A stretch of DNA of 64,000 nucleotides from Chromatiaceae bacterium (GTDB lineage: Bacteria > Pseudomonadota > Gammaproteobacteria > Chromatiales > Chromatiaceae): the NCBI GenBank assembly GCA_024235395.1, contig JACKMK010000001.1, forward strand, positions 1,612,001 to 1,676,000. Direction: 5' to 3'. A program made the position numbers and the translations under genes. The notes below the pieces were generated by a model. The model saw only the letters and a program-made list of their open reading frames with translations, was not told the DNA's origin and did not search any database. Numbering within the stretch: the first letter of the stretch is position 1; each line of letters starts with the position of its first letter. This document shows, one piece after another, positions 16,151 to 26,964 of this stretch.

Positions 16151-16882
16151 TTGCTGCTCTCCAACGCCAGAGGCGCCGGCCCGCTGTACATGCAGATCAA
16201 GGAACTGTTTGTCGCGAACCTTCGCGACGGGCTGTGGTCGCCCGGAGAGATCATTCCCAGTGAAATGCATCTTGCAAAGCAACTCGGTGTCAGCCAGGGA
16301 ACGGTTCGCAAGGCGATCGCCGAATTGGTCGAACACAACGTGCTGAAACGCAAGCAGGGCCGGGGAACATTTGTAGCGAACCACGACATCCAACGCGCCC
16401 TGTTTCATTTTTTCCATATCGCGGACAACGCCGGCCACAAGGTGCTGCCGGACAGCACGACCTTGTCATGCCGCCGCAAGCGCGCGTCGAGCGTGGAATC
16501 GTCCAAGTTGAAGCTGCCGGCAGGCAGTTCCATCGTCAGGATCGAACGCATAAGAACCTTCGACGGTCGGCCTACCATGCTCGAGACCATCACGCTGCCA
16601 TCGACACCCTTCGGTGAACTGGGCAAAGTCGGAGCGTGCGAGCTGCCGAACATGCTCTATGAGATGTACGAAAAGAAGTTCGGGATAACCATCCACAGTG
16701 CTCAGGAGCGCTTGCGCGCCGTAGCGGCTTCGGACCAGGACGCGTCGCTGCTGGATCTGCCGGTCGGCACACCCTTGCTCGAGATCGAGCGCGTAGCGCT
16801 GACGTTGCATGGAAGCCCCGTAGAACTCCGCGTCAGCCGCTGTGTCACAGATCGACATCACTACGAAAACACGATTTTTTGA
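16151..16882 (+). CDS. GntR-family regulator with UTRA domain, probable hps/suy regulator
   Basis: A 243-residue protein from TTG at 16151, chosen because AGAGGAG lies 6 bases before it and the family normally begins just before GPLYMQIK; a GTG start 45 bases upstream would add 15 residues. The N-terminal winged helix has LWSPGEIIPSEMHLAKQLGVSQGTVRKAIAELV and the GRGTFVA ending. The rest is a UTRA effector domain, with SSIVRIERIRTFDGRPTMLETITLP and GTPLLEIERVALT. Such HutC-type proteins usually repress a nearby catabolic operon until its substrate or an intermediate binds. Divergent placement from suyA points to control by DHPS or sulfolactate (inference). Confidence 0.9.
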   Translation: MLLSNARGAGPLYMQIKELFVANLRDGLWSPGEIIPSEMHLAKQLGVSQGTVRKAIAELVEHNVLKRKQGRGTFVANHDIQRALFHFFHIADNAGHKVLPDSTTLSCRRKRASSVESSKLKLPAGSSIVRIERIRTFDGRPTMLETITLPSTPFGELGKVGACELPNMLYEMYEKKFGITIHSAQERLRAVAASDQDASLLDLPVGTPLLEIERVALTLHGSPVELRVSRCVTDRHHYENTIF

Positions 16883-17087
16883 CCGGCAGGCGTCTGTGCC
16901 CCGGCACGCGGCCCCGCGTTCGACACGGGCCGGCTGGCGGACGATATTCCGACAATAGTCGCCTGCAACGTCCGGGAACTTTCCGATACACGCGAAGGCG
17001 CGCCCTTTTCACAAGCGGGCGGCGTCGCAAGGCAGCGGGTTTTCGGTTAATTTTGAGCTCTGCGCACTTCGCCTTGGTCGAAATACG

Positions 17088-18059
17088 ATGCCGAGTGGTC
17101 AACCCGAACATCACATTGCATTCGGCCCGGTACCGTCACGTCGACTGGGCCAGAGTCTCGGCGTCAACAACGTCACCGCGAAGTCTTGCAGCTACGCCTG
17201 CATCTATTGCCAGGTCGGACCGACGACCGAAATGATCGTCGAACCGAGGACTTTTTTCAGCACGACGCAGATTCACGAGGCCGTCACCCGACGGGTCGGG
17301 AAGCTCAGGGCTCGCGGACTCCCGATCGATTACCTTACGTTCGTTCCGGACGGTGAGCCGACGCTCGACAGTGGGCTGGGCCGACATATCGAGGTGTTGC
17401 GCGACCTCGAGATCCCGATCGCGGTGATCACCAACGGTACCCTGTTGTGGCGTGAAGAGGTGCGTGCACGTCTCGATCATGCCGACCTGGTATCGGTGAA
17501 GGTCGACACGATACACGAAGGTGCCTGGCGCCAGCTCAACCGCCCCCACCGGGCGCTTGTCCTCGCAACCGTCCTTCAGGGCATCGAAGACTTCGCCGCA
17601 GACTTCGCAGGCACCCTTATCACTGACACGATGCTGATAGCGGGCATCAACGACGATGCCACTTCGCTGGGCGGCACCGCGGACTTCCTGGCCAGGATCG
17701 CACCAGATACGGCCTATATCGCGGTACCGACGCGTCCGACCACACTCGACACGGCGCACGCCACCGATGAGGCGGGCCTGATTCGCGCACACCAGATATT
17801 CGCTGGACACCTGCGATCCGTGGAGCTGCTTACCGGACACGAGGTTGGCGAGTTTGCGCATACCGGCGACGCGCGCGTGGACCTCCTCGCGGTCACTGCG
17901 GTGCACCCGATGCGCGAGGCGGACGTCAGACGCCTGGTGGACGCCGACCAGGCGGGATGGGGACTGGTCGAGGGCCTGCTGGCCGAGGGCGCACTCAAGG
18001 CCACCGAGTACGAGGGCGAGCGCTACTTCCTGCGACCCGTACGTCACATCGACGGTTGA
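17088..18059 (+). CDS. Radical SAM protein, COG0731 (TYW1-like) type
   Basis: A 323-residue protein with the family opening FGPVPSRRLGQSLGV and the cluster motif C34-SYA-C38-IY-C41. FVPDGEPTLDSGLG and VITNGTLLWREEV follow as the radical SAM core, and the C-terminal 80 residues look like a winged-helix domain (HPMREADVRRLV, GLLAEGALKATEYEG). COG0731 includes archaeal tRNA wyosine enzymes, but bacterial members of this length have no established reaction. It stands alone downstream of the GntR gene. Only the enzyme class is assigned. Confidence 0.85.
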   Translation: MPSGQPEHHIAFGPVPSRRLGQSLGVNNVTAKSCSYACIYCQVGPTTEMIVEPRTFFSTTQIHEAVTRRVGKLRARGLPIDYLTFVPDGEPTLDSGLGRHIEVLRDLEIPIAVITNGTLLWREEVRARLDHADLVSVKVDTIHEGAWRQLNRPHRALVLATVLQGIEDFAADFAGTLITDTMLIAGINDDATSLGGTADFLARIAPDTAYIAVPTRPTTLDTAHATDEAGLIRAHQIFAGHLRSVELLTGHEVGEFAHTGDARVDLLAVTAVHPMREADVRRLVDADQAGWGLVEGLLAEGALKATEYEGERYFLRPVRHIDG

Positions 18060-18403
18060 CGCGCGCTTCTGTCGATTGGTGCCGGGTTTGACCGCCGCTT
18101 CGACGTCGCGCGTCGCGTCCATCTTGAACTTGTTCCCGGTGTCACGAAAGGCCGCTGCCTTTCCCTGTCCTCGCGGGAAATCCCATGACACCTCCCTGTC
18201 GACCCGACGCCCGGCGATGTGACACGTCGCCCATCCTGGGTGATCTAGACTTGGATACAGGGCGAACGCCGTCGTCACACGTTTAACGACGCCCCGCGGC
18301 GGCGGCCACGGACCCTAGTTGTCGATGCCGCGATCCTCGCGGGACGACCGGGCACCGAACACGCCCGTCGTGATCTATCGAGACTCAATCAGCAGGAATT
18401 GCC
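18060..18403. other. Intergenic region, nothing recognised
   Basis: Between the radical SAM gene and a short orf. It should hold the promoter of the short orf; I see no gene, repeat or strong hairpin. Confidence 0.3.
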
Positions 18404-18577
18404 ATGAACACCCAATTCAGGGACACGCTCGAATCACTGGTGAACCAGCGGATCGCCGAAGGCGCGGACCCACAAGAGGTATTCGAAGAACTCAGGCGCG
18501 AGGCGAATCTCGTCTTTGGTCATTACAACCTGGAGTACGAACTCGGGCTGTTCGCGAAGGCGGACCGACAGGAGTAG
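18404..18577 (+). CDS. Small hypothetical protein, 57 residues
   Basis: A short orf opening with ATG and reading MNTQFRDTLESLVNQRI, then a helical, acidic run (ADPQEVFEELRREANLVF) and a stop. GCAGGA lies a few bases upstream of the ATG. The composition is that of a soluble helical protein and the third-position GC pattern is normal, so it is plausibly real. No family recognised. A strong hairpin at 18703-18734 follows and could terminate it. Confidence 0.5.
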   Translation: MNTQFRDTLESLVNQRIAEGADPQEVFEELRREANLVFGHYNLEYELGLFAKADRQE

Positions 18578-18702
18578 CGGGCCCGTGCGGGCGCGAAACC
18601 GATCCGTGTCGGGCCAACGACAGCGAGCCTCGGCCAGGCATGGCGCACGATAGGTACGCTCGAGTGCCAAGCCGGGATCCGCAGCCGAGGGTTCCGGGAT
18701 AA

Positions 18703-18734
18703 GGCGCCGTTCCAGACCGTTCTGAAACGGCGCC
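18703..18734. terminator. Strong hairpin between orf57 and katG, likely bidirectional terminator
   Basis: GGCGCCGTTCCAGA and TCTGAAACGGCGCC form a 14-base stem with one mismatch around a CCGT loop. It lies 72 bases after the katG stop on the minus strand and 126 bases after the small orf on the plus strand. There is no long T-run on either side. Confidence 0.6.
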
Positions 18735-18805
18735 CGCTTACCGCTCGCGATTCCGACAGGCCTCCATAGCGGCCATACGAGGCACGCGACAGCTTGCGTC
18801 CGAGG

Positions 18806-20986
<2,181 letters not shown>

Positions 20987-21281
20987 GGCGTTTTCTCCCG
21001 TCGTTTCCACGACTGTTTATGCATAGGTCCCGCCTTGTATAGTCTTCCGTCGATCGGCTGGCTAATTGATTATGGGTAGCGACTCGATAGCTTGCGGCAA
21101 TGAGCCGAGATGCGCCGACGACGGCATGCGGCGTCGGGCAGTGCATTCCGGGAGGACATCCACTGCCGGATGAGCGCCATCCCGACACCGTATTGGCCGA
21201 ACGAACCCAACCCTGCGCAGTGCCGGGTTGCCCACCGGCATTACAATGCCGCCACCCACCGAGGTCAGAACAGGTTCACCC

Positions 21282-21962
21282 ATGCGCATCAAACTCAACC
21301 CGACCGAAAGCCGCGTGATCGGCTGCCTGATCGAGAAACAGATCACCACGCCGGCGCAGTACCCGCTGTCGCTCAGTGCACTCACGACGGCCTGCAACCA
21401 GAAAAGCAGCCGCGAGCCGGTAATGCAGCTGAGCGACACGGAGGTCCAGCAGGTTGTCGACGGCCTGATCGCGAAGCACCTGGTCAGCGATCGCGGTGCC
21501 TTCGGCAGCCGGGTGACCAAGTACCAGCACCGTTTCGCAAACGTTGGCTTCGGCAGTCTGGAGTTCAGCGACAAGGAGATCGGCATCATCTGCCTGTTGT
21601 TGTTGCGTGGGCCGCAGACACCCGGGGAGCTGCGCAGCCGCAGCAACCGGCTCTGCCATTTCGACGACGTCAACGAAACCGAGAACGTATTGCAGGGCCT
21701 GATCGATCGCAGTGATGGGCCCTTCGTGGTCCGCCTGGCACGGGAACCGGGACGACGGGAGATGCGCTATGCCCACCTTTTCGGTGACCAGGACCCGGAA
21801 TCCGCTGTGGTGGCGCCTGCTGCGACAGCAGCCTCTTCAGACGCAGGTGGCAGCGACGACCAGCGCATCGCACAACTCGAAGACCTGGTGCTCGAACTGC
21901 AGGACGAACTCGAGGCCGTGAAGGCCCGGCTGGCACTTCTGGAAGGCGGCGCACAACACTGA
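21282..21962 (+). CDS. yceH: YceH-family (UPF0502/DUF480) protein
   Basis: A 226-residue protein opening LNPTESRVIGCLIEKQITTP and continuing YPLSLSALTTACNQKSSREPV, the signature of YceH. Two tandem winged-helix domains follow, with QTPGELRSRSNRLCHF in the second. The C-terminus adds a linker and a short coiled coil (IAQLEDLVLELQDELEAVKARL). YceH proteins are widespread and their function is not settled. The ATG at 21282 is preferred over one 54 bases upstream, which lacks the conserved opening. Confidence 0.92.
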   Translation: MRIKLNPTESRVIGCLIEKQITTPAQYPLSLSALTTACNQKSSREPVMQLSDTEVQQVVDGLIAKHLVSDRGAFGSRVTKYQHRFANVGFGSLEFSDKEIGIICLLLLRGPQTPGELRSRSNRLCHFDDVNETENVLQGLIDRSDGPFVVRLAREPGRREMRYAHLFGDQDPESAVVAPAATAASSDAGGSDDQRIAQLEDLVLELQDELEAVKARLALLEGGAQH

Positions 21963-21999
21963 CGCCACAGCCCAGACCGTCGAAGGGCCTGCCGCCCGG

Positions 22000-23268
22000 T
22001 CAGGTCTGGCTGACCGTGACCTCCTGCCCGAGCATATCGGCCGTCACCAGGACTATGCCTTTCTCGGTCACACGGAAGCGCTTCGCATCGGCGACCGGGT
22101 CCTCGCCGATCACGGTCCCCGGCGGGATGCGGCAGCCGCGATCGACCACTGCGCGGCGGATGCGGCAGCTGCGCCCCACTTCGACTTCGGGCAACAGCAC
22201 CGATGCCTCGATGCGACCGTAGGAATGCACCCTGACGCTGGAAAACAGCAGCGAATCCACGACTTCGGAACCGGAGATCACGCAGCCCGCGGACACCACC
22301 GAATCCAGCGCCTTGCCCTCGCGCCCCGCGTCCCGAAACACGAACTTGGCCGAAGGCAGTTGGCGGTGATAGGTGCGAATCGGCCAATCCAGGTCGTACA
22401 GGTTCAACTCCGGTTCGACGGCCACCAGTTCCATATTGGCCTCCCAAAAGGCGTCCACCGTACCCACATCGCGCCAGTAAGGCTGGCGCCCCGTATCCGG
22501 GTCCAGGAACGGATACGCAAACACCCGGTGTTCGTCGATGATCGAAGGGATGATGTCATTGCCGAAGTCATGGCTTGAGGTCCGGTCCAGCGCATCCTCT
22601 TCGAGCTTTCTGAACAGAAAATCCGTGTTGAAAACGTAGTTGCCCATCGACGCGAGGGCAATGTCCGGAGTGCCCGGCATCGGCTGCGGATTGGCCGGCT
22701 TTTCATCGAAGCTGAGTACGCGGAAGTCGTCCGCGACGCTCATCACGCCGAATCCCCTGGCGTCTTCGAGCGATACGCCGACGCACGCGACGGTCATTTC
22801 TGCGCCGCTTTTTTCGTGATGTGCCAGCAAGGCGCCATAGTCCATCTTGTAGATGTGATCACCGGACAACACCAGCACGTACCTGGGCAGCAGGGTTCGT
22901 ACGATGTCGAGGTTCTGGTAGATCGCATCGGCAGTACCCTTGTACCAGTCGCCGGTCGTGCGCTGCGAGGCAGGCAGGATCTCGATGAACTCGCCCAGGT
23001 CGCGTTGAAAGAAACTCCAGCCTTCGACCAGATGCCGGATCAGCGAGTGTGATTTGTACTGGGTCAAGACGCCAATGCGTCGAATCCCCGAATTGATGCA
23101 ATTCGAAAGTGGGAAATCGATGATGCGGAACTTGCCGCCGAAAAACACCGCGGGCTTGGCGCGCCGTTCGGTCAGTTCGTGCAGACGTGATCCGCGCCCC
23201 CCGGCAAGGACCAGCGCCAGCGTATTGCGCGTGAGCTGGTCGAGATAACGTGGATCGTCTGCGCCCAT
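22000..23268 (-). CDS. glgC: Glucose-1-phosphate adenylyltransferase GlgC
   Basis: The 422-residue protein makes ADP-glucose from glucose 1-phosphate and ATP, the first committed step of glycogen synthesis. Seen: LALVLAGGRGSRLHELTERRAKPAV (nucleotide site), PLSNCINSGIRRIGVLTQYKSHSL, WYKGTADAIYQN, LSGDHIYKMDY, GVMSVADDFRVLSFDEKP, and left-handed beta-helix repeats from about residue 300. Length is typical of bacterial GlgC. No other glg gene lies in the window. It is convergent with yceH, with only 37 bases between the two stops. Confidence 0.95.
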   Translation of the reverse strand: MGADDPRYLDQLTRNTLALVLAGGRGSRLHELTERRAKPAVFFGGKFRIIDFPLSNCINSGIRRIGVLTQYKSHSLIRHLVEGWSFFQRDLGEFIEILPASQRTTGDWYKGTADAIYQNLDIVRTLLPRYVLVLSGDHIYKMDYGALLAHHEKSGAEMTVACVGVSLEDARGFGVMSVADDFRVLSFDEKPANPQPMPGTPDIALASMGNYVFNTDFLFRKLEEDALDRTSSHDFGNDIIPSIIDEHRVFAYPFLDPDTGRQPYWRDVGTVDAFWEANMELVAVEPELNLYDLDWPIRTYHRQLPSAKFVFRDAGREGKALDSVVSAGCVISGSEVVDSLLFSSVRVHSYGRIEASVLLPEVEVGRSCRIRRAVVDRGCRIPPGTVIGEDPVADAKRFRVTEKGIVLVTADMLGQEVTVSQT

Positions 23269-23381
23269 CGTTCAGCTGCCTCCTCTCAGTTCAACCAAGC
23301 CGTTCTGTTCCGCGACGGCCGCGGCACCATCGCACCGGCAAACCGTACGCGCGCCGTCACTGGCACAGCGACGCATGGGAC

Positions 23382-23681
23382 TCAGCTGTGCCGGAACTTT
23401 TCGATGTATTCATCGTAGTGTGCAATATAGGCATCCAGGTTCTCGGTCAGTGCCGTGCGAAACTGATCACAGAAGTATTCCAGCGCCTCGCTCCTGTCGG
23501 CCGCGAGTTCCTGCGCATCCGCGCTGGACGAAGCCGCGACAAAGGCATTGAAGCGGGCCGCCGCGTAGAGTAGCGATGCGCCGACCTTGCTGTTGCTGGC
23601 CTCGGCTCGCTGCTCGTTCGCAAGCTCGATCACCGCGTCCGCCCTTTTCCAGAAATCATCACCCGGCCCCGATCCTGTCAT
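23382..23681 (-). CDS. DUF3144 family protein
   Basis: A 99-residue acidic, all-helical protein with the DUF3144 core: FWKRADAVIELANEQ, then ASLLYAAARFNAFVAAS and a tail EYFCDQFRTALTENLDAYI. No signal peptide or membrane segment. The function of the family is not known. It precedes glgC on the same strand by 113 bases, but co-transcription is not obvious. Confidence 0.75.
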   Translation of the reverse strand: MTGSGPGDDFWKRADAVIELANEQRAEASNSKVGASLLYAAARFNAFVAASSSADAQELAADRSEALEYFCDQFRTALTENLDAYIAHYDEYIEKFRHS

Positions 23682-24063
23682 TACCCATCCTCGCGTCTGT
23701 GTTCCGGGTCCACGCCATCACGGACCCGCCCGGTCCTCGCCGGTGACTGCATCGAGAGTATGGACCCGATCCGACCGAACCGCCCACTACCGGACCCGGT
23801 CCACGCACAACCACGCCGATCCTGCCTCCTTCCAGTTGCTCGACCACAGGCACCGCCGCCACCCTGGATGGCGGCCTGCAAGCTCCGGATAACGGGTTTC
23901 GCACCGGCATCGTTGAACGTAGGATCAACGGTGCATTGCATCGATACGCAAACCCGGTGCCCCTGCGCCGGTAGCCACGGCAAGCACCTGCCAAACATGT
24001 GCTGCCCGGCGCGGCTTCATCGATCCGCGGGTCGATGGCAATGTATCACCAGGGTGTGACGAT
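23682..24063. other. Intergenic region upstream of the APC permease
   Basis: The gap holds the promoters of the DUF3144 gene and of the permease. It contains no gene I can support. A nested inverted repeat at 23893-23956 is listed separately. Confidence 0.4.
23893..23956 (+). promoter_or_regulatory. Nested stem-loop in the permease leader
   Basis: An outer pair CGGGTTTCG (23893-23901) and CGCAAACCCG (23947-23956) encloses an inner hairpin GCATCGTTGA (23907-23916) with TCAACGGTGC (23925-23934), both with one mismatch or bulge. It lies about 110-170 bases before the permease ATG, where a leader RNA could fold. It matches no riboswitch I know. Confidence 0.3.
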
Positions 24064-25377
24064 ATGAGTGATGACGAAAAGCTCGAGTACTGGAGCGTAC
24101 TGGCGATCGGCATCGGCGGCATGGTCGGTGGCGGCATCTTCGCCGTGCTGGGTCTGGCGGTACAACTGGCGCATGGTGCCACTCCGATAGCCTTCGCCAT
24201 CGCCGGCGTGGTTGCGCTGTTGACCACCTATTCGTATGCCAAGCTCTCGGTCGCGTTTCCCTCGCAGGGCGGCACGGTCACCTTCATCGACAGGGCCTTC
24301 GGTTCCGGCCTGTTTGCCGGCAGCCTGAATATCCTACTGTGGCTGAGCTACGTCATCATGTTGTCGCTGTATGCCTATGCCTTCGGCAGTTATGCGGCAA
24401 CCTTTGTCGAGCCCGACTGGCAGGCGCCAGGCAAACACCTGTTCATCAGCCTCGGCGTGGTGGGCATCACCGCGCTGAATCTGCTCGGTGCCGCCGTAAT
24501 CGGTCGCGCGGAAACCTGGATCGTGGCCTTCAAGGTGGGCATTCTATTGGTGTTCATCGGGGTGGGCCTATGGGGCATTGAGCCACAGCGACTGCAGCCT
24601 GCCGCCTGGGCATCCCCGGTGGCGGTCGTTGCCGGCGGCTTTATTATTTTTCTTGCCTACGAGGGCTTTGAGCTGATCGCCAACGCGGCGCAAGACACGA
24701 GGGACCCAGGCAAGACACTGCCGCGCGCCTATTACTCGGCCGTACTGTTTGTCATTGCGCTGTATGTTCTGGTCGCGGTCGTCACGGTAGGCAACCTGCC
24801 AGTGGCATCGATCGTCGATGCGAAGGACTATGCACTGGCGGCCGCGGCAGAGCCCTTCCTCGGCAATGCCGGTTTTTCGTTGATCGCGATCGCCGCACTG
24901 CTGTCCACCGCATCGGCGATCAATGCCACGCTTTATGGAGCCGCACGCCTTAGCTACATCATCGCCCAGGAGGGCGAACTGCCCGAAGTGCTGGAAGAGA
25001 AGGTCTGGCGCAAGCCGATTGTGGGCCTGCTCATTACGACCGGCTTCACCCTCGTTGCGGCCAATTCGCTCGATCTCAACAGCATCGCCACGATCGGCAG
25101 TTCGGGCTTTCTGCTCATCTTCACGGCGGTAAACATCGCGAATGCGCGTCTCGCCGGACACACCGGCAGTCTGCGCTGGCTGTCGTGGCTGGGCGCGCTC
25201 GCCTGCCTGATAGCGTTGATCGCCTTGCTGTGGCAGACCGAGATGCAGACGCCGCTGAAGATCCTGATACTGGTCGCCATGCTCGGTGCCTCGACAGGCA
25301 TAGAAGGCGTCTACCGCGTGTTGCGCCGACGGCGCGCAAAATCCCTGCGCGGCACCGATGCCTCCGCAGGCCCCTGA
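24064..25377 (+). CDS. APC-superfamily amino acid permease
   Basis: A 437-residue membrane protein with about 12 helices and the APC opening: LAIGIGGMVGGGIFAVLGLAV in helix 1, whose broken GxGG segment binds substrate backbone. Also seen: YSYAKLSVAFPSQGGTVTF, AYEGFELIANAAQDTRDPGKTLP (helix 6 region) and SAINATLYGAARLSYIIAQEGELP. It probably imports an amino acid or amine by proton symport. No neighbouring catabolic gene gives the substrate. Two hairpins follow the stop. Confidence 0.9.
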   Translation: MSDDEKLEYWSVLAIGIGGMVGGGIFAVLGLAVQLAHGATPIAFAIAGVVALLTTYSYAKLSVAFPSQGGTVTFIDRAFGSGLFAGSLNILLWLSYVIMLSLYAYAFGSYAATFVEPDWQAPGKHLFISLGVVGITALNLLGAAVIGRAETWIVAFKVGILLVFIGVGLWGIEPQRLQPAAWASPVAVVAGGFIIFLAYEGFELIANAAQDTRDPGKTLPRAYYSAVLFVIALYVLVAVVTVGNLPVASIVDAKDYALAAAAEPFLGNAGFSLIAIAALLSTASAINATLYGAARLSYIIAQEGELPEVLEEKVWRKPIVGLLITTGFTLVAANSLDLNSIATIGSSGFLLIFTAVNIANARLAGHTGSLRWLSWLGALACLIALIALLWQTEMQTPLKILILVAMLGASTGIEGVYRVLRRRRAKSLRGTDASAGP

Positions 25378-25430
25378 AAGCCGATCACCCAGCCGGTGAA
25401 GCCGGCCCGGCAGGTTTCGCTTGCGCGTGC

Positions 25431-25482
25431 GGCTGGCAACGACCTCGTTGCCAGCCTTCGGGAACACGCCTCATGGCGTGTT
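25431..25482. terminator. Two hairpins between convergent genes
   Basis: GGCTGGCAACGA/TCGTTGCCAGCC (25431-25456) is a perfect 12-base inverted repeat, and AACACGCC-TCAT-GGCGTGTT (25463-25482) a perfect 8-base stem. They lie between the permease stop and the stop of the exported protein on the other strand, as expected for a bidirectional terminator, although neither has a T-run. Confidence 0.5.
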
Positions 25483-25568
25483 GGCGGATGCCACCAGCCG
25501 TGACCGAACCCTTCGATAGCACCGGCCGTCACACTGGCGCGCCAAATACCCCGGCGTATCGACGATGC

Positions 25569-26114
25569 CTAGTTCTCGGCGTCGATCAGATAACCGCCGA
25601 TGGAGATGCTGCCAAACACGTTGTTCGGGTTACCGAGGCTCAAGCGGATGTGCGGCGACTCCAAGGGTTCGACAGTGAAGAACGCGCCACTGCTCATACC
25701 CCGCAGGCTGCCGGAGTTTCCCGCCTGAAAGAAAGGCCCGTGAAACTGCCAGATGGCGCGTTGATTGGCGATGATTCTCGAACTCTGAAACGCAATCGAG
25801 TTGACGCTCGAACTCGACGGCAGCGACGCGGACACCCAGGTCACGACCAATCGCTTGCCGTCCGGAACGGCGGGTGCGTCCATCAGTACGATGTCTTCAT
25901 CGAATACCTCGAGACGTGAGCAATTCAGCAGACATCCGGTTCTCGAAAACTCCACGGTCACGTTGTACGGATCACGCCCCGGTTCATCCACGTCTTTCGT
26001 TGGCACCGCTCGTGTCGCGGCAAACGCACCCATGGACACCAGCAGCATTGCGCATGTCGCAACGAACGCCACCCACAGAGATGCTTTGTTCTTCGTAAAT
26101 GCGTGAGTAGTCAT
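25569..26114 (-). CDS. Exported protein of unknown function, related in plan to that at 5178
   Basis: A 181-residue protein. The site AGGAGGTGATC, nearly a full match to the 16S rRNA tail, precedes ATG 26114 (a GTG one codon earlier is possible). A signal peptide (about residues 12-33) ends with GAFAATR. Two cysteines in GCLLNCSR could form a disulfide. The remainder is beta-rich: VPDGKRLVVTWVSASL, PLESPHIRLSLGN and SISIGGYLIDAEN. No named family recognised. The stop of another orf on the same strand lies 20 bases upstream, so the two may be co-transcribed. Confidence 0.7.
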   Translation of the reverse strand: MTTHAFTKNKASLWVAFVATCAMLLVSMGAFAATRAVPTKDVDEPGRDPYNVTVEFSRTGCLLNCSRLEVFDEDIVLMDAPAVPDGKRLVVTWVSASLPSSSSVNSIAFQSSRIIANQRAIWQFHGPFFQAGNSGSLRGMSSGAFFTVEPLESPHIRLSLGNPNNVFGSISIGGYLIDAEN

Positions 26115-26134
26115 CACAGATCACCTCCTCTAGA

Positions 26135-26560
26135 TCACTGACAGACGGTGTCGACGTATTGAGTCGTCGGCACAGGCACGTCACCGTCAGCAGCGCACAC
26201 ACTCGTTGATCGCGCTCTAACCCTCATTCGATCGGCAACGGGCATCTCGACAAAGGCGGCATCTGCAATGCAACCTGGTGGGATCGTGTGATCGGGGACA
26301 GTGAACAGGCCCACAGACACGGCGCCGAGGCGGTTGCTGTCGCATTCGACAACTTTTCTCTTGTCCAACGGGAAAGGGTAAGGCGCAACAGGGTTTGCGG
26401 CATCGAAACCGTCGCCGTACAGAGGGACAGGAAGATCAGCGTCAACCGCTGTCGGGACGGCGGGACCCTCCGGGACGTCGCGTGGCACCCGCGCGACGGC
26501 GTCCGCACTGTGCGACAGCGCAACCACCGACATGGCGTGTACTGTTTGTTGGCACCACAT
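26135..26560 (-). CDS. Possible exported hypothetical protein with a DGF motif
   Basis: A 141-residue orf from ATG 26560, with AAGG 8 bases upstream; a GTG 9 bases earlier is possible. The N-terminus (HAMSVVALSHSADAVA) is only weakly signal-like. LPVPLYGDGFDAANP resembles the (F/Y)xDGFE element seen in many exported proteins of gammaproteobacteria, and four cysteines, one at the very end (DTVCQ), would suit an extracellular protein. It lies 20 bases ahead of the exported protein gene that has the strong ribosome site. No family recognised; the call rests on position and composition. Confidence 0.45.
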   Translation of the reverse strand: MWCQQTVHAMSVVALSHSADAVARVPRDVPEGPAVPTAVDADLPVPLYGDGFDAANPVAPYPFPLDKRKVVECDSNRLGAVSVGLFTVPDHTIPPGCIADAAFVEMPVADRMRVRARSTSVCAADGDVPVPTTQYVDTVCQ

Positions 26561-26964
26561 GAGCGACACCTTGCGGGTCGATCGATTAATCGATGCAGTT
26601 TCGATACTGCATTTTGATCATAGGCGCCTCAAAATCGCGCCCTATTGATGCCTGTCAATAGAAAACCGATGTATTGCCGTGGTAGCGCGCTGGTCACCAC
26701 GAGTACCGCCTGGGGACCGCGGCAGCATGACGCAACAGGGAACACCGTTCCTCGAGACAACCGTTCGTTATGTCGGCATCGGGGGATACGCTTCGAACCG
26801 AAACCGCGCCTTCGCATCATGCATCGGAGGACGCGCGCGATCGTCGCCACGGTGTCCATTCGCTGCATTCACTGACAGACACCGTCCCCACCGCGGCGCA
26901 CTCACTCATTCCACAGCGTTGCGTGCGGGACGACGGGCGTCAATTCAACCGAGGCCGGGGGCCA
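26561..26964. other. Intergenic region with several inverted repeats
   Basis: This gap upstream of the exported-protein pair is AT-richer around 26581-26670, where three perfect inverted repeats cluster (listed separately). The rest, up to the stop of the Ig-like gene at 26965, shows no supported gene. Confidence 0.4.
26581..26661. promoter_or_regulatory. Cluster of three perfect inverted repeats
   Basis: ATCGATTAATCGAT (26581-26594) is a 14-base palindrome; ATGCAGT-6-ACTGCAT spans 26593-26612; CTATTGA-6-TCAATAG spans 26642-26661. They lie 20-100 bases upstream of the minus-strand orf at 26560. Operator sites or a leader structure are possible; there is no regulator gene next to them. Confidence 0.35.
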
